From contig JAJDCR010000110.1 of assembly GCA_029260735.1 (NCBI GenBank), positions 1-58,892 on the forward strand: a stretch of 58,892 nucleotides of DNA. Direction: 5' to 3'. Below, in pieces: positions 34,101-46,000 of the stretch. The position numbers and the translations under genes were made by a program. The notes under the pieces were generated by a model. It saw only the letters and a list, made by a program, of their open reading frames with translations, was not told where the DNA came from and searched no databases. The DNA comes from Planctomycetota bacterium (lineage in GTDB: Bacteria > Planctomycetota > Uabimicrobiia > Uabimicrobiales > Uabimicrobiaceae). Each line of letters starts with the position of its first letter. Within the stretch, counting starts at the first letter, position 1.

Positions 34101-37071
34101 TACGGATTTGGGAGAATGTTCGTCTGAAGAGCAAAGTCTCCATCTTGAAAAGATCCGCGAGCGAATGGATCACCACGTTTTTGCCCCTAAACAATGGCCA
34201 CCATTTGAAATTTGTGCAACACGTTGCGGCAAAAAAACTCGATTACATTTAAGTTTTCAAGCGATTATGATCGATTGGGCCAGTTGGGATATTTTGTTTT
34301 ATGAGTGGCGTCAACTTTACTATAACCCCAATGTTTTTTTACCAAAACTAGAAGTCTCTTTTCGTGACTATGTTGGAGCTGAAAAACAGTTAAGAAACTT
34401 AGATTTGTACCACTCCTCTCGCAAGTATTGGTTTGATCGTGTTCCTAGCTTACCTCCTGCTCCGCAGTTACCTTTTGCAAAGCTTACTTCGCAAACTAAA
34501 CCTAAGTTTACTCGTTATCAATTCTCTCTTTTGCCAGATCAGTGGCAGAGCATCCAAAGTTTCGCAAGAAAAAGAGGAGTAACAGAATCTGTTGTTCTCA
34601 TTGCTGCTTTTGCAGAAATATTGAGCAAATGGAGTAAAGATTCTCATTTTGTTCTCAATCTGACCTTATTTCATCGCTTAGCTCTTCATGAGAATATCGA
34701 CCAAATTATAGGAGATTTTACCTCTCTCATATTACTCGAAATAGACTATCGCCAGCCCGCTTCATTTAAAGATAAGTTGTCTAAGGTTCAAGAGCAGTTA
34801 GCACAAGATTTGGAAAACCGCTATATTAGTGGAGTCCAAGTAATTCGAGAAATAGCTCGCCAAAAGCGCGGTATGTCTCAAGCTTTAATGCCTGTGGTTT
34901 TTACAAGCGGATTAGGTTTAGGTAATATGAAAGAAGAGTTACCCAGTTTTGGGGAAGAAGTTTATGGCATTACCCAAACACCTCAAGTTCTTTTAGACCA
35001 TCAAGTTTTAGAAGAAAATGGGAAACTAGTTACTATTTGGGATGTTGTAGAAGATTTGTTTCCTCCTTGTTTCATCCAGGATATGTTTAGAGCACACTGC
35101 GAGTTTTTAGTTAAGTTGGCAGAAGATGAAAAGCATTGGGAAAACGAGCCTTTTTCTTTTTTTTCTTTTTTTTCTTTTTTGCCAGAGTCCCATTTGCTTG
35201 TTCAAAAGCAAGCAAATGAAACCCAAGCTTCCATTTCTGCAGAAACCCTTCACTCTTTGTTTATCAAAAGTGCTATGGCAAATTCGGAGAGAACAGCAAT
35301 TATCACTTCTGATTTTCAACTCAGTTACAAAGAACTGTATGAAAAAGCAGACCATCTTAGTCAGGTTCTTGTAAGTGCCAAAATAGAGTCCTCCTTGGTC
35401 GCTATAGTGATGGATAAGGGGTGGGAGCAAGTAGTCGCCGTTTTAGCTATATTAATGGCAGGAAAAGCGTATTTGCCTATAGATTGTAAACTTCCTCAAA
35501 ATCGACAGGTTTGCTTACTGGAGCAAGGAAAAATAACACATCTTCTTACACAAGAGAAAGTTTGGCAAAAATCTTTGTGGCTAGAAAATTGGCACATGAT
35601 AGTGGTGGATATTGTGGAAACAAGTGAGATTTCTCAGACAGAGGTATCCTTGCAAACCCCCTGTGACTTAGCTTATGTCATTTATACTTCGGGATCAACA
35701 GGTATTCCTAAAGGGGTAATGATTGATCATCGGGGAGCGGTGAACACTATCTTAGATATCAATGAGCGCTTTAATGTGACACCAGAAGATCGAGTTTTAG
35801 CTCTCTCGGCCTTAAATTTTGACCTTTCTGTTTATGATATTTTTGGCGTGCTTGCGGCAGGCGGTACAATTGTGATTCCAGAAGCTAGTAAAAATAACGA
35901 CCCTAGCCATTGGAAAAGTCTAATGAAAGAGCACGGAATTACTATTTGGAACACTGTGCCTGCATTGATGCAAATGTTAGTTGATTGCCAAGAAGAACAG
36001 TCTTTTAATTCCTTACGGCTAATTATGATGAGTGGTGACTGGATTCCCATAGATTTACCCAATAGAGTGAAAAAACTGTCGGCAAAGGCTCAAGTTTTTA
36101 GTTTAGGAGGAGCAACAGAGGCTTCTATCTGGTCGATTTATTACCCCATAGAAAAAATTCTACCAAGCTGGAAGAGCATTCCTTATGGTAAGCCACTGAC
36201 AAACCAAACATTTTTTGTTTTAGATAAACATCTACAAACTTGTCCTCTGTGGGTTACTGGTGATTTGTATATTGGAGGAGTGGGACTAGCAAAAGGGTAT
36301 TGGGGTGATTCTCAAACAACAGATAACAAATTTATTGTTCACCCTAAAACAAAAGAAAGACTTTATCGAACAGGAGATTTGGGACGCTATTTACCTGATG
36401 GCAATATTGAGTTTTTAGGGAGAGATGATTTTCAGGTTAAAATTAGAGGACACCGAATTGAATTGGGAGAAATAGAAACCTCACTCTTAGATCACTCGGC
36501 TGTTAAAGAAGCTATTGTTCAAGTCCATGAAGAAAGCGGTATCCACCAGCTAATTGCTTATATTGTACTTCAAAAAAAACAATGGTCTGTCTTAACCGAA
36601 AAAGCTTCAACAGAACAAGCTATAAGAGACCACAAAACTGATATTCAAGAATATCTCCGCGAAAAATTACCTGACTACATGGTTCCTAGGCAATACGTTT
36701 TTCTAGATGCTTTACCTTTAACGATCAATGGTAAAGTTGACCGCAATGCTCTTCCTAAAGTGTCTGCCCCAAACATCTCTAAGGAGAAGGTAGCTCCTAG
36801 AACAAATCTAGAAAGGGAATTAGCTCAGATGTGCGAGCAAATGCTCGGGATAAAGTTAGGAATTTTTGATGATTTCTTTGATCTGGGAGGAGATTCTCTT
36901 TTTCTTATTCGCTTGATCTCTAAAGTAGAAAAAAAGTTCTCTATTCATGTCCCTTTGCGTTTATTGATGGAAAAAGGAACTGTTGACGTCTTGTCGCGGT
37001 ACTTGGAAAGCACACACCGGTTACAACAAAAAATGCCAGAGAAAGGTCCCCGAGAGGAGATGGAGTTTTGA
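31144..37071 (+). CDS. NRPS 1: A(embedded oxidase)-PCP-Cy-A(Cys)-PCP
   Basis: 1975 residues. A1 (about 25-790) has the core Thr-Ser-Gly-Ser-Thr-Gly (about 172) and catalytic Lys in Ser-Gly-Lys-Ile-Asp-Arg. Between A8 (about 423-443) and A9 (about 760) it carries a SagB/McbC-like FMN oxidase domain (about 530-728), as in epothilone EpoB. The residue equal to Asp235 of GrsA is Val, with Glu at 239 and Asp at 278. PCP1 has Gly-Gly-Asn-Ser-Leu (about 840). A heterocyclisation domain (about 904-1340) begins Pro-Leu-Thr-Asp-Val-Gln-Gln-Ala-Tyr-Trp. A2 (about 1368-1870) has pocket residues reading D-L-Y-N-M-S-L-I-W, nearly the Cys code. PCP2 has Gly-Gly-Asp-Ser-Leu (about 1914). Expected product: starter plus thiazoline, oxidised to thiazole. 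It overlaps NRPS2 by TTGA. Confidence 0.9.
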   Translation: MTILGQDREKILHDWSKSGDPIINSDLCLHELFEKQVAKTPQTRAVIFGNDSLTYQQLNEEANYFAHILKQKGVEKETIVGLYLEYSLEMVIGLLGILKAGGAFVPLDLDYPKKRLSFIIKDTQAEQVVTLPKCLGRLPENTPVIDLKRMPSSENKGNLENTVKSHHLACCLYTSGSTGVPKGVLIEHHSLVHNCYHAHRHYQMREDDRSLQFSPLNSVAGLEQILTPLTIGATLVLRGVDLWTPAEFTQKIKDYQITVVDLMPSYFHLLLEHWRKNQIKIENSSLRLIIAGGEGLSPSTIKLWLELSLKDHLQLINAYGLTEVPILAIKKNIGGDEETKSLIGRPVGSWQTYILDSHGEPVPVNTSGELHIGGPGLARGYLNQPELTKSKFIKNPFLSSENARLYKTGDLARYLCDGTIEYLGRMDHQVQLRGFRIELGEIESILQSHSEVKHAVVIVYGEGMKKQLVGYIVPEQDMTEKIQGFWKAPVGSNDSPEILQDSLERMEFKLKQNNIRSSFPLERKETLLAKPKNDKAHAQKYLNRQSYRQFTNKQISFEKFSQFLSCLEALNLAHIPIPKYRYPSALGLYPIQSYLYIKKDVIENLDEGFYYYHPLQHSLIFLSDKTAIKEEFYGHTKSIAEQSSWTLLLVADMDAISPLYGKLLGERFALLEAGHIGQLLMEEAPKYDLGLCPIGVEYISVEDEIYQILGLKPNDMFVYGFLGGSIEPFQKENWLPSTQNRDNKKNKLVSELQDYAEKKLPMHMIPSTFVLLESLPLASSGKIDRKALPAHSDISDISDTANNSKADFVEPTTELEIQLAKIWNQLLKRNIGVKDNFFRVGGNSLLAIRLLSQIEEQFSCRLSLSAFFKDPTISMLVESLEDIQGKKLPLVAPKLPEVVSDPLNRYEPFPLTDVQQAYWIGQNDLFELGQVTIHDYRELESENLDLSKLNESLSFLIHRHEMLRAIILSDGTQKILKEVPSYEIKLTDLGECSSEEQSLHLEKIRERMDHHVFAPKQWPPFEICATRCGKKTRLHLSFQAIMIDWASWDILFYEWRQLYYNPNVFLPKLEVSFRDYVGAEKQLRNLDLYHSSRKYWFDRVPSLPPAPQLPFAKLTSQTKPKFTRYQFSLLPDQWQSIQSFARKRGVTESVVLIAAFAEILSKWSKDSHFVLNLTLFHRLALHENIDQIIGDFTSLILLEIDYRQPASFKDKLSKVQEQLAQDLENRYISGVQVIREIARQKRGMSQALMPVVFTSGLGLGNMKEELPSFGEEVYGITQTPQVLLDHQVLEENGKLVTIWDVVEDLFPPCFIQDMFRAHCEFLVKLAEDEKHWENEPFSFFSFFSFLPESHLLVQKQANETQASISAETLHSLFIKSAMANSERTAIITSDFQLSYKELYEKADHLSQVLVSAKIESSLVAIVMDKGWEQVVAVLAILMAGKAYLPIDCKLPQNRQVCLLEQGKITHLLTQEKVWQKSLWLENWHMIVVDIVETSEISQTEVSLQTPCDLAYVIYTSGSTGIPKGVMIDHRGAVNTILDINERFNVTPEDRVLALSALNFDLSVYDIFGVLAAGGTIVIPEASKNNDPSHWKSLMKEHGITIWNTVPALMQMLVDCQEEQSFNSLRLIMMSGDWIPIDLPNRVKKLSAKAQVFSLGGATEASIWSIYYPIEKILPSWKSIPYGKPLTNQTFFVLDKHLQTCPLWVTGDLYIGGVGLAKGYWGDSQTTDNKFIVHPKTKERLYRTGDLGRYLPDGNIEFLGRDDFQVKIRGHRIELGEIETSLLDHSAVKEAIVQVHEESGIHQLIAYIVLQKKQWSVLTEKASTEQAIRDHKTDIQEYLREKLPDYMVPRQYVFLDALPLTINGKVDRNALPKVSAPNISKEKVAPRTNLERELAQMCEQMLGIKLGIFDDFFDLGGDSLFLIRLISKVEKKFSIHVPLRLLMEKGTVDVLSRYLESTHRLQQKMPEKGPREEMEF

Positions 37072-40000
37072 ACCGAGAATTAGACACCCTTGAGTTTTTA
37101 GAAAAGTTAAATCGCGAAGATATATTTATTCGAGTAGAGAATGGTAAAATAAAATGTAATGCTCCTGAAGGTGCATTAACTCTAGAACTACAAGAAGAAA
37201 TAAAAAAACGCAAACAAGATATTTTGGCTTTTGCACAAACTTTTGAGAGCCAATCGAAATTGCCAGAGATTCAAGGTTTTGCTACGAGGAAAGATCTTGG
37301 AGAAAAGTTTCCTTTGTCTTTTGCCCAAGAACAATTGTGGTTTCTTTCCAAACTCAACCTCAGTAGTAACCTCACCTACAACGAAGTAGATATAATTGAG
37401 TTGATCGGGACACTAGATATAGATGCTTTGAAAAAAAGTTTAGAAAAAATTACTGAGCGCCATGAGATTTTGGGCAGTACTTTTGAAGAAGAAGATGGCC
37501 AAGTATTTCAGACCATAAAGTGCCATCAATTGAGTTTTTCCTTAATAGCACTAGAAAATTTGAATAACCAAGAGAGAGATAATAGGATACTACAGTACGC
37601 GACTAAAGAAAAACAAACTCCTTTAGATTTTCTCAACGGACCTCTCATTAAATTTACTTTACTCCGCTTTGGCCAAGAAAATCACGTTTTGATAGCAATT
37701 TGTCATCATATTCTCATGGACAATTGGTCCCAACAAATTTTCAACCGAGAATGGTCTTTATTCTATCAGTCTATGGTCGAGGGTAAGAGCAACTATTCTT
37801 TGCCTAGCTTACCATTACAATATGCCCATTACGCTTGTTGGCAAAAACATTGTTGGGAGATAAATTTATTTACCAAAGGTTTAGAGTACTGGCAGGAAAA
37901 ATTAAAATGTGCTCCTGCCACCATTGATTTACCTCGCAAAAAAATTATCGAAAACTCTTCTCCCGAAGGAAAAACCCTGACAACAACTATCAACGCTCAA
38001 ACTACGGAACAACTGGAATTATTGGCCAAGCAATTTGATAGTAGTTTGTTTATGACCTTAGTTTCTGTTTTTGGGGTTTTGCTCTTTCGCTATAGTGACC
38101 AAAAAGACTTTGTTATTGGATGTCCTGTTGCAGGACGAAATATTGAAACAGAATCTCTTATTGGTATGTTTACTAATACCATAGTTTTACGTCTAGATTT
38201 AGCAGGCAATCCTCCCTTTTATGAACTTTTGCAACGTGTCCAAAAATTAACACTAGAAGCATACTTACACCAAGAAGTTCCCTTCCAGAAAATTGTTGAA
38301 AAACTACATCCTGTGCGAAATCTAGGACACAATCCTTTGTTTCAGGTGAGGTTTGCCTTTCAAAATCTTCCATACGAAGAAATATCGCTACCTGGCTTAA
38401 TGATTGACTCCTTAGACTACGAACTCAATATGCCTAAGTTTGATCTTACTTTAAATATTGAGCCTAAGGACGGGCAACTTAAAATCTCTTGGCGTTATAA
38501 TACCGACGTATTTGAAGATTTTATCATTGAGCAGATGGGGCAACATTTTCAAAATTTACTTTTTGCTGCCATCCAAAACTCCGACAAGCAAATTGCAGAG
38601 CTTCCGATGCTCTCAGGGGAAGAAGAGAAAAAAATACTAGATTTCAATAGCACCCAGACAGATTATTCCAGAAACAAATGTATTCATCAAATGTTTGAAG
38701 AGCAAGTGGAAAGAGAGCCAGAGGCAAGGGCATTGCTTTACCAAAAGGAAGAATTAAGCTACAGAGATTTGAATGAAAAAGCGAATCAACTAGCGGACTA
38801 CCTTATAAATTTAGGTCTAAAAAGAGAAGATAAGGTTGTTTTATACTTAGAACGATCAATGGAAATGGTTATCTCTATTTTTGCCGTGATGAAATCAGGG
38901 GCTGTTTACGTTCCTCTCGACTCTAATTCACCCCAGAGTCGCCAAGAGTACATCATTGCTGATTCTAGGGCAAAACTATTGTTGACCCACCAAAAACTTA
39001 AGAGAGACTGGGAAATTACTTGTCCTGTTTTGGCCGTTGAGGAGATATTAGCAAGCACTCAGCATAGTGGGGAAAATTTACAAGTGGAGATTTTTCCTGA
39101 TAACAACTGCTATGTGATTTATACCTCGGGCTCTACGGGGAAACCTAAAGGGGCGATGATTTCTCATGGTGGATTAACCAACTACACTATGCATATTGCA
39201 GAAAACTATCTCACTAAAAAAGGATCTTGTCCTTTTTTTGGGTCTTTTGGTTTTGACTTAATGGTGACTGTTCTTTTCCCTCCCTTACTGAAGGGGAATT
39301 ATATTGAGATTTTTCCTTCAGAAATGTCGATAGATGAAATATTTCCGTTATTTGACCAAAAATCTTTTGCTTTAATGAAGATGACTCCGACTCATTTACA
39401 GGTAATGGAGTACTTTGTCCAGGGACAGGGGATAAAATTTGAAGTTGGTAGCATGTTGGTCGGAGGAGAAGTTTTTTCTCCTCAACAGGCCGCTTTTGTT
39501 CAAGAGTACTTATCTCCTCATAAACTCGTTAATCACTATGGGCCAACAGAAACAGTCGTAGGATGTTTGACTTACGAAGTAAAAAAAACAGTTTTAGATC
39601 CTTTGCCCATTGGGAAACCTATGGAGAACAAAGAAGTTTACATTTTTGACAGGTTTCTTCAAGTTGTCCCCGTTGGTGTTCTCGGAGAAATTTATATTGG
39701 AGGATTGGGAATAGCGAGAGGCTATAACAATCAACCGGAACTAAGCGCAGAAAAATTTATTCCTCATCCTCTTAGTAAAAAAACAGGGGAGCGAATATAC
39801 AAAACCGGAGATTTGGGGCGCTACTTACCCAGTGGAGATGTTGAGTTTCTAGGGCGTATAGATGACCAAGTGAAAATTCGCGGTTTTCGAGTAGAATGTA
39901 AAGAGATCGAAAACTGTTTATGTAGTCATCCTCTTGTCACCAATGCAACTGTTCTTGCTTTAGAAAAGAAACAAGAAAAAAAACTAGTGGCTTTTACTGC

Positions 40001-43000
40001 GGGAGAAATTAATGACGAAGCAAAGCTGAATACCTATCTACGAGAGCACCTTCCTGAGTATATGATTCCTTCTTCTATTATCACCTTGGAGTTTTTACCA
40101 CTCAATACCAATGGGAAAGTAGATCGTCGTGCTTTAGAGAAAAAAGCAGAGTCTTACAGCTCAGAAAGAAAACGGGAAATTACTTTACCTCTCTCGGCCC
40201 AAGAAAAAATCCTTTGCCAGATATGGAAAGATGTTCTCAATATTGAGGAGTTAGGAACTCACGATAGTTTTTTTTCCTTAGGGGGGCACTCTATTTTAGT
40301 GATAAAGATGGTCCATCGAGTTCAGCAAATTATGAGAAAAGAAATTCCCATTCATCTAGTTTTCCAATATTCTACTGTCGCAGAGTTGTCAGATTACTTA
40401 AAGCTAGAAAATTATGAAACAGAAAATATTCCCCGAGCATGGCAAAAAAGATATCCTCTTTCTTTAACACAACAGCGACTGTGGTTTTTAACGAAACTGG
40501 AGCCAGAAAATCCTTCTTATAGTATCTCTTCTACTAAAATCTTGGAGGGAAAACTAGATGTAGATAAGCTGACGGAGGCTTTAAATGCCATTCTGAGTCG
40601 GCAGGATTCTCTAAGAACCCAGTTTTTCGAAGAAGAAGGAGTGCCTTACCAAGAAGTTATTCCTTTTAAAAGTGAAGATATACAGTGTTTGGATTTAACG
40701 GAATATGACAAATCTAAACGTAAGGAAAAAACCGAAGAAGCTATTATCCAAGAGAACCAAAGAGTTTTTAACATAGGAAAAGCCCCTTTGACCTTGGTAA
40801 AGCTGTTTAAATGGGAAGAAGAAAAATATATTATCTTCTTGAATGTGCATCATATCATTATCGACGGATGGTCCATTACGATTTTTTGGAGAGAATTAGC
40901 TTTCACATACAACGCACTACTGGAAAAACGAGAGCTGCTACCTCCTCTATCTGTTCAATACTCTGATTACAGTCTTTGGCAACAAAAATTTTTAGAGCAC
41001 TCTCTATTCAAGAACCAAGAAAAGTTTTGGAAAGGAAGATTTTCTGACTCCATTCCTACCCTTGATTTACCAATCGACTACCCCAGGCCCAAAGTACAGC
41101 AATACAGTGCCGAAACAGTAAGTGCTGTTCTTGATGAAAGATTGTTCGAAGAAGTAAGAGCCCTCGCTCAAAAAAATAACGCCACTGTTTTTATGGTCTT
41201 GTTAACCGCTTTTCATATTTTACTCTATCGCCATAGTAGACAAGAAGATATTGTAATTGGGATTCCTGTTGCTAATCGTGATCGACAAGAATTAGAAAAT
41301 ATCATAGGTTTTTTCGTTAACAACTTAGCGTTAAGGGTGAATCTTTCTTCTGAACTTTCTTTTACCAAAGCTCTTGCAGAAATTCGCCAAACATGGACGG
41401 AAGCTTATCAACATAGGGGCTATCCTTTTGAAAGTTTGGTTAGGGTATTAAATCCTCCCCGAGATACAAGCCGCAACCCTCTTTTTCAGGTGTTTTTCAA
41501 CATGTTGGATTTCGAAGAAGAAAAGGACATTTGGAATGGAATTTGTGCTTCGGAATATCCATATTTGAGCAATTTCTCAAAATTTGATTTAACGTTATAT
41601 CTAGAGATGAAAGAGGAAGTTGAATTAAATTTTTGCTACAGCGATACCTTGTTTAGACGAGAAACAATAGTTCAAATGGCAGAGAATTATCAGCAGCTAA
41701 TTAAAAATATTATTCTTAGTCCTCATAAGCGAATTTGCCAATTAGAGATTTTTACAAACCAAGAGAAAAAGAAAATATTATCTCTTGCAAATAACAGTAA
41801 ATGTAATTTTAAAGAAGAGCGAACAATAGAAAGCATGTTCCTTGCCCAGGCAAACAAAACTCCTGATGATATAGTCGTCGTTTGTGCTAGCAGTGTATTA
41901 ACATACCGAGAACTCAATAAGCAAAGCAATCAACTAGCTCACTACTTGGTCAAAAAGGGAGTTAAAGAGGAAATAATGGTAGGGGTTGCTCTGGACAATC
42001 CACTGAAAACATTTGTCGCTATCTTAGCAATCATGAAAGCAGGAGGAGCTTTTGTTCCTCTAGATCCAGAACATCCCGAAAAACGTCTTCAATTAATGCT
42101 CGAAGAGTTACAACTTTCCTTGCTACTAACAACCGAAGAGTTAGCAAAAAAATTATTTTCTGAAGAGAAAAGCAAGTTAATCTGTTTAGATTTAGAAGAC
42201 GAGTCGATATCAAAAGAGTCACCAGAGGATATTTCAAAACGAAGGGGAGAGGAAAGTTTGGCCTACTGCATTTTTACCTCAGGTTCCACGGGAAAGCCAA
42301 AAGGTGTGCTAGTAGAGCATAGGCATTTAAAAAATGGTGTTCTTGCCGCAATGAAACGATACGGTATGCTAGCCAAAGCAGACTACGCAGTACTGCAACC
42401 TTTTACAGTAGATGCAGGGATGACACTATATTTTCCGGCAATTTTAACTGGCGGAACAGTGCATTTGTTTTTAAGAGAAACACTTTTAGATCCCAGAGCA
42501 TTACGGGAGTATTTTCGGCATCAGAAAATCGACTATATGAGAATAGCTCCTTCCCACCTAATGTCTCTTTTAAATTTTTCTACAGAGATAAGGCCAAAGC
42601 AGGTTTTAATACTAGCATCAGAAGCGACTTACAATCAGAATTTGCAAGAGATATTCGAAAAAATAGAAGATTGCAAGATTTACAATCAATACGGAGCAAC
42701 AGAAACAAGTGTTGGAGTATTAGTACACTCTGTCAGTAAAAAAGATTTACAGCACGAGATTCTTCCGCTGGGGCATCCCATCAATAATGTAGAAGTTTAT
42801 ATTTTGGATGAGAATTTACAAATTGTTCCGAGAGGATCAGCAGGAGAAATTTGTATAGGAGGATCTCAAGTTGTTCGAGGATATTTAAATAGTCCTGAAT
42901 TGACGAAAAAGAAATTTGTCACCAGTCCTTTTTCAGAAGGGAATATATATAAAACGGGGGATACTGGTAAATATACAGTTGAAGGAGAAATAATATTTTT

Positions 43001-46000
43001 AGGTCGTAAAGACGATATAGTGAGTATTAGAGGTTTTAATGTTGCTTGCGGTGAAGTAGAAGCTATTTTAAAAAAGCATAGCAAAATTCAAAAAGCCATT
43101 GTTTTATCTAAAAAAAATCAAGATAAAGAAAACTATTTAATCTCATACTACGTTCTTAAAAATCCCAAAGAAGCACTTAGCGATAACAATATTCGGGAGT
43201 CTTTACGAGAGTATCTTCCTGACTATATGATCCCCTCATGGTGGGTACCTATGGATAAATTACCTTTAACTGCAAATGGAAAAGTCGATCGTCATGCTTT
43301 AGGCTTAGTAAAGCTTATCCCTAAAATGAATACCCATTGGGAGAAGCCGGAAACAGAAGTTGAAATAAAACTTACTAAGATCTGGGAACAAGTTTTAAAC
43401 ATCGAAAACATAGGAGTCTATGATAATTTTTTTGATCTAGGAGGACACTCACTCCTGGCAATCCAAGTCATGGCAAAAATAGAACAGGAATTGAGAGAAG
43501 AACTCCCTTTAATTGTATTATTTGAGTCACCTACGATCAAAGGTCTTGTAAAACATATAGAACAGCAAGGGCCTATAACAAAACCCAAAAAAAACTTACT
43601 GCCTTCTCGGCCTCATTCTCTCAAAAAAAATCCCAACGATGCGGTTGCTCCCACTTCTTACAAGCAAAAACAGATTTGGCTCTTCCAATCTTTTTATCCG
43701 AAAAACACAAATCAAATAGGGAGTATCGTCTACAATATTTCGCAAAAAACAGATCTTTTTTCCCTCAAAAAAAACCTTAATGGAGCTATTGATAGGCATA
43801 GTTATATCCAAAGTCATTGCCTCTTTTTTGAAGGGGAGTTGCTTCAAGTCATTGCTCAAAGTGCAACAGAAACTTTCTGGGAGGAAAGAGAAACCCCTAT
43901 CGTTCATAAAAAAATCAACGAGTGGATTGAAAAGGAAAAATTGGATTATGACTTGAGTTCGCCTTTTAAAGTAATTGTTCAAAATACAGAATCAGAGAAA
44001 TTACTCTTAATTGTTTTTCATCAAAGAGCTTTTGACCAAGAAACCATCCGTTATTTTTTAGAGCTTTGCCAAACTTGCTATCAAAATTTACCTTTAAGGA
44101 AAGAGCAAGAAACTCCAGAGCATTCACGCTACAAAAACTATCTCCAAGAACAACAGAATCGGAACGAAGAAAAAAGTTGCCAATATTGGTTAGAAAAATC
44201 AAAAAACTGGACTCCTTTCTTAGAGATTCCAAGCGACTATCCACGCACTACAAAAGCTGTTTTTCAGAGAGCTCAAGAAGAAAAAATTCTTTCTTTCGAG
44301 CTAAGCTCTCAAATTCAAGATTTTTGTGAAAACAAATCCATAGATGTCCTAACTCTTTTTATGGGGATTTTCCAGATTGTTTTGAGTGAAGCAAGTGGAC
44401 GAGAGGATATTATAGTCGCGACAGAATTTTTCTCCCTAAAAGAAGAACTTTTAGGGAACTATTCAAACCTAGTGCCTTTATCTAGCCAGGTGAAGAGAAA
44501 TATCTCTATAGAAGAGTTTTTATCTACTCTTCAAAAAAACATAGAGGAAGCAAAAAATCATTCTGACTTGTCTTTTTTACAACTCGTTGAAAAGATAAAA
44601 CCTCCTCGTCTTTCTGATCGCTTTCCGATAGCTCAATTTTTTTGTCAATATTTAGATAAAACGAGCTATTCCTTTTTGGAGGAAGCTCCCTTAGAGTTTT
44701 CTTTGCCAGTGAATCCCTTTGACATTTCTCTCCTCATATCTAAAGAGAAAGAAAATAATTGGAAGTTAGAACTACTCTATAACTCCAATCTCTTTTTATC
44801 TTCGAGAATACAAGGTCTAATTTCTCGAATAGAGTTTATTCTAGAAAAAGGCTTTCTTAATCCAAAAACTCCTCTATCTTCTTTTTACGAAGAAGATAAT
44901 AGAGAAAAGAGAGGGCCTCTTGTTCAGGGGATAGAGATAGATGTCTCTCTACTAGAAGATCTCTTGCTTGAGCAAGATAAAATTGAAGAAGCGGGAGTCC
45001 TAATTCGAGGAGAGATAGAGAAAGAACTCCTTCTTTGTCTTGTTTTAAATCCTGATTTCCCGGAAGGGATTCTCGATTTAAATAAGCTTCAGCAAAAATT
45101 TTCTTGGCCTCCTATTCCGACGTTTTTTGTAAAGATCAACCAACTTCCTCGCAAAGAAGATCTTGTTGACAAAGAAAAACTACAAGAACTACTCAAATCT
45201 TTCACTTCTGAGCAACTGAAGCAAAAAACAAAAACTTCCGAAGACCCTCTTCAGCACACTGTACTTGAAATTTGGAAAGAAATTCTAAAACAAAAAACAC
45301 TCAATATTGAGTACGACTTTTTTACTCTCGGAGGCTCTTCTCTAGAGGCTGCTAAAATGCTGGAAAAAATTAATAACACCTTGTCTTTAGATATTTCGCT
45401 ATCAGAATTTATTCAGTCTCCCACAGTTCAAAAACTCTCCACTATTATCAAAAAAAATCACTATACACCTCAAGCCATCACTCAGGTAACTTCTAATCCA
45501 GGAAGAATCCCTCTTTTTTTCTTTCATGGAGATTTTAATGGTCTAGGTTTCTACTCTATAAAATTAGCCCAAAGTTTAGAGCCAAAACGTCCTTTTTACA
45601 CTCTTTGTCCTCATGGAATTATTTCCAGAGAAATCCCCAATAGTATTGAGGCTATGGCAATAGAATACGCTACCCTATTAGAAGATTACATTGACGGCCC
45701 TTTTTACCTAGGCGGTTTTTGCAATGGAGCTTATGTTGCTTGGGAAGTTGCTCAAATTTTAGCCAAACGAGGAAAAAAAGCAAAAAAGATTTTTTTAATT
45801 GATCCTCCCAAAGTCGAAAGAGATTATTTCTTGTTATACAAAGGGGTTTCTTTTTTGGGAAATTTGTTTGGTTTTTCTGAAAAAAAATGGAAAGAATTTT
45901 ATCTTCTCTATTTTAAAAATTCTTCTCATAAAAAGAAGAAATGGACAAAAAAACGTTTTCAAAGAATCGACTTTTTCAAAAACAAAGAGCAGCTAGAAGA

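Noticed and set aside
35107..35430. Open frames around the T-rich stretch in NRPS1
   Set aside because: Low-complexity Phe/Ser linker between the Cy and A domains makes spurious frames on both strands.
43596..44329. Possible frameshift in NRPS2 where the C domain is degenerate
   Set aside because: The main frame stays open and keeps the C-domain fold pattern on both sides, so point changes rather than a frameshift explain the lost motif.
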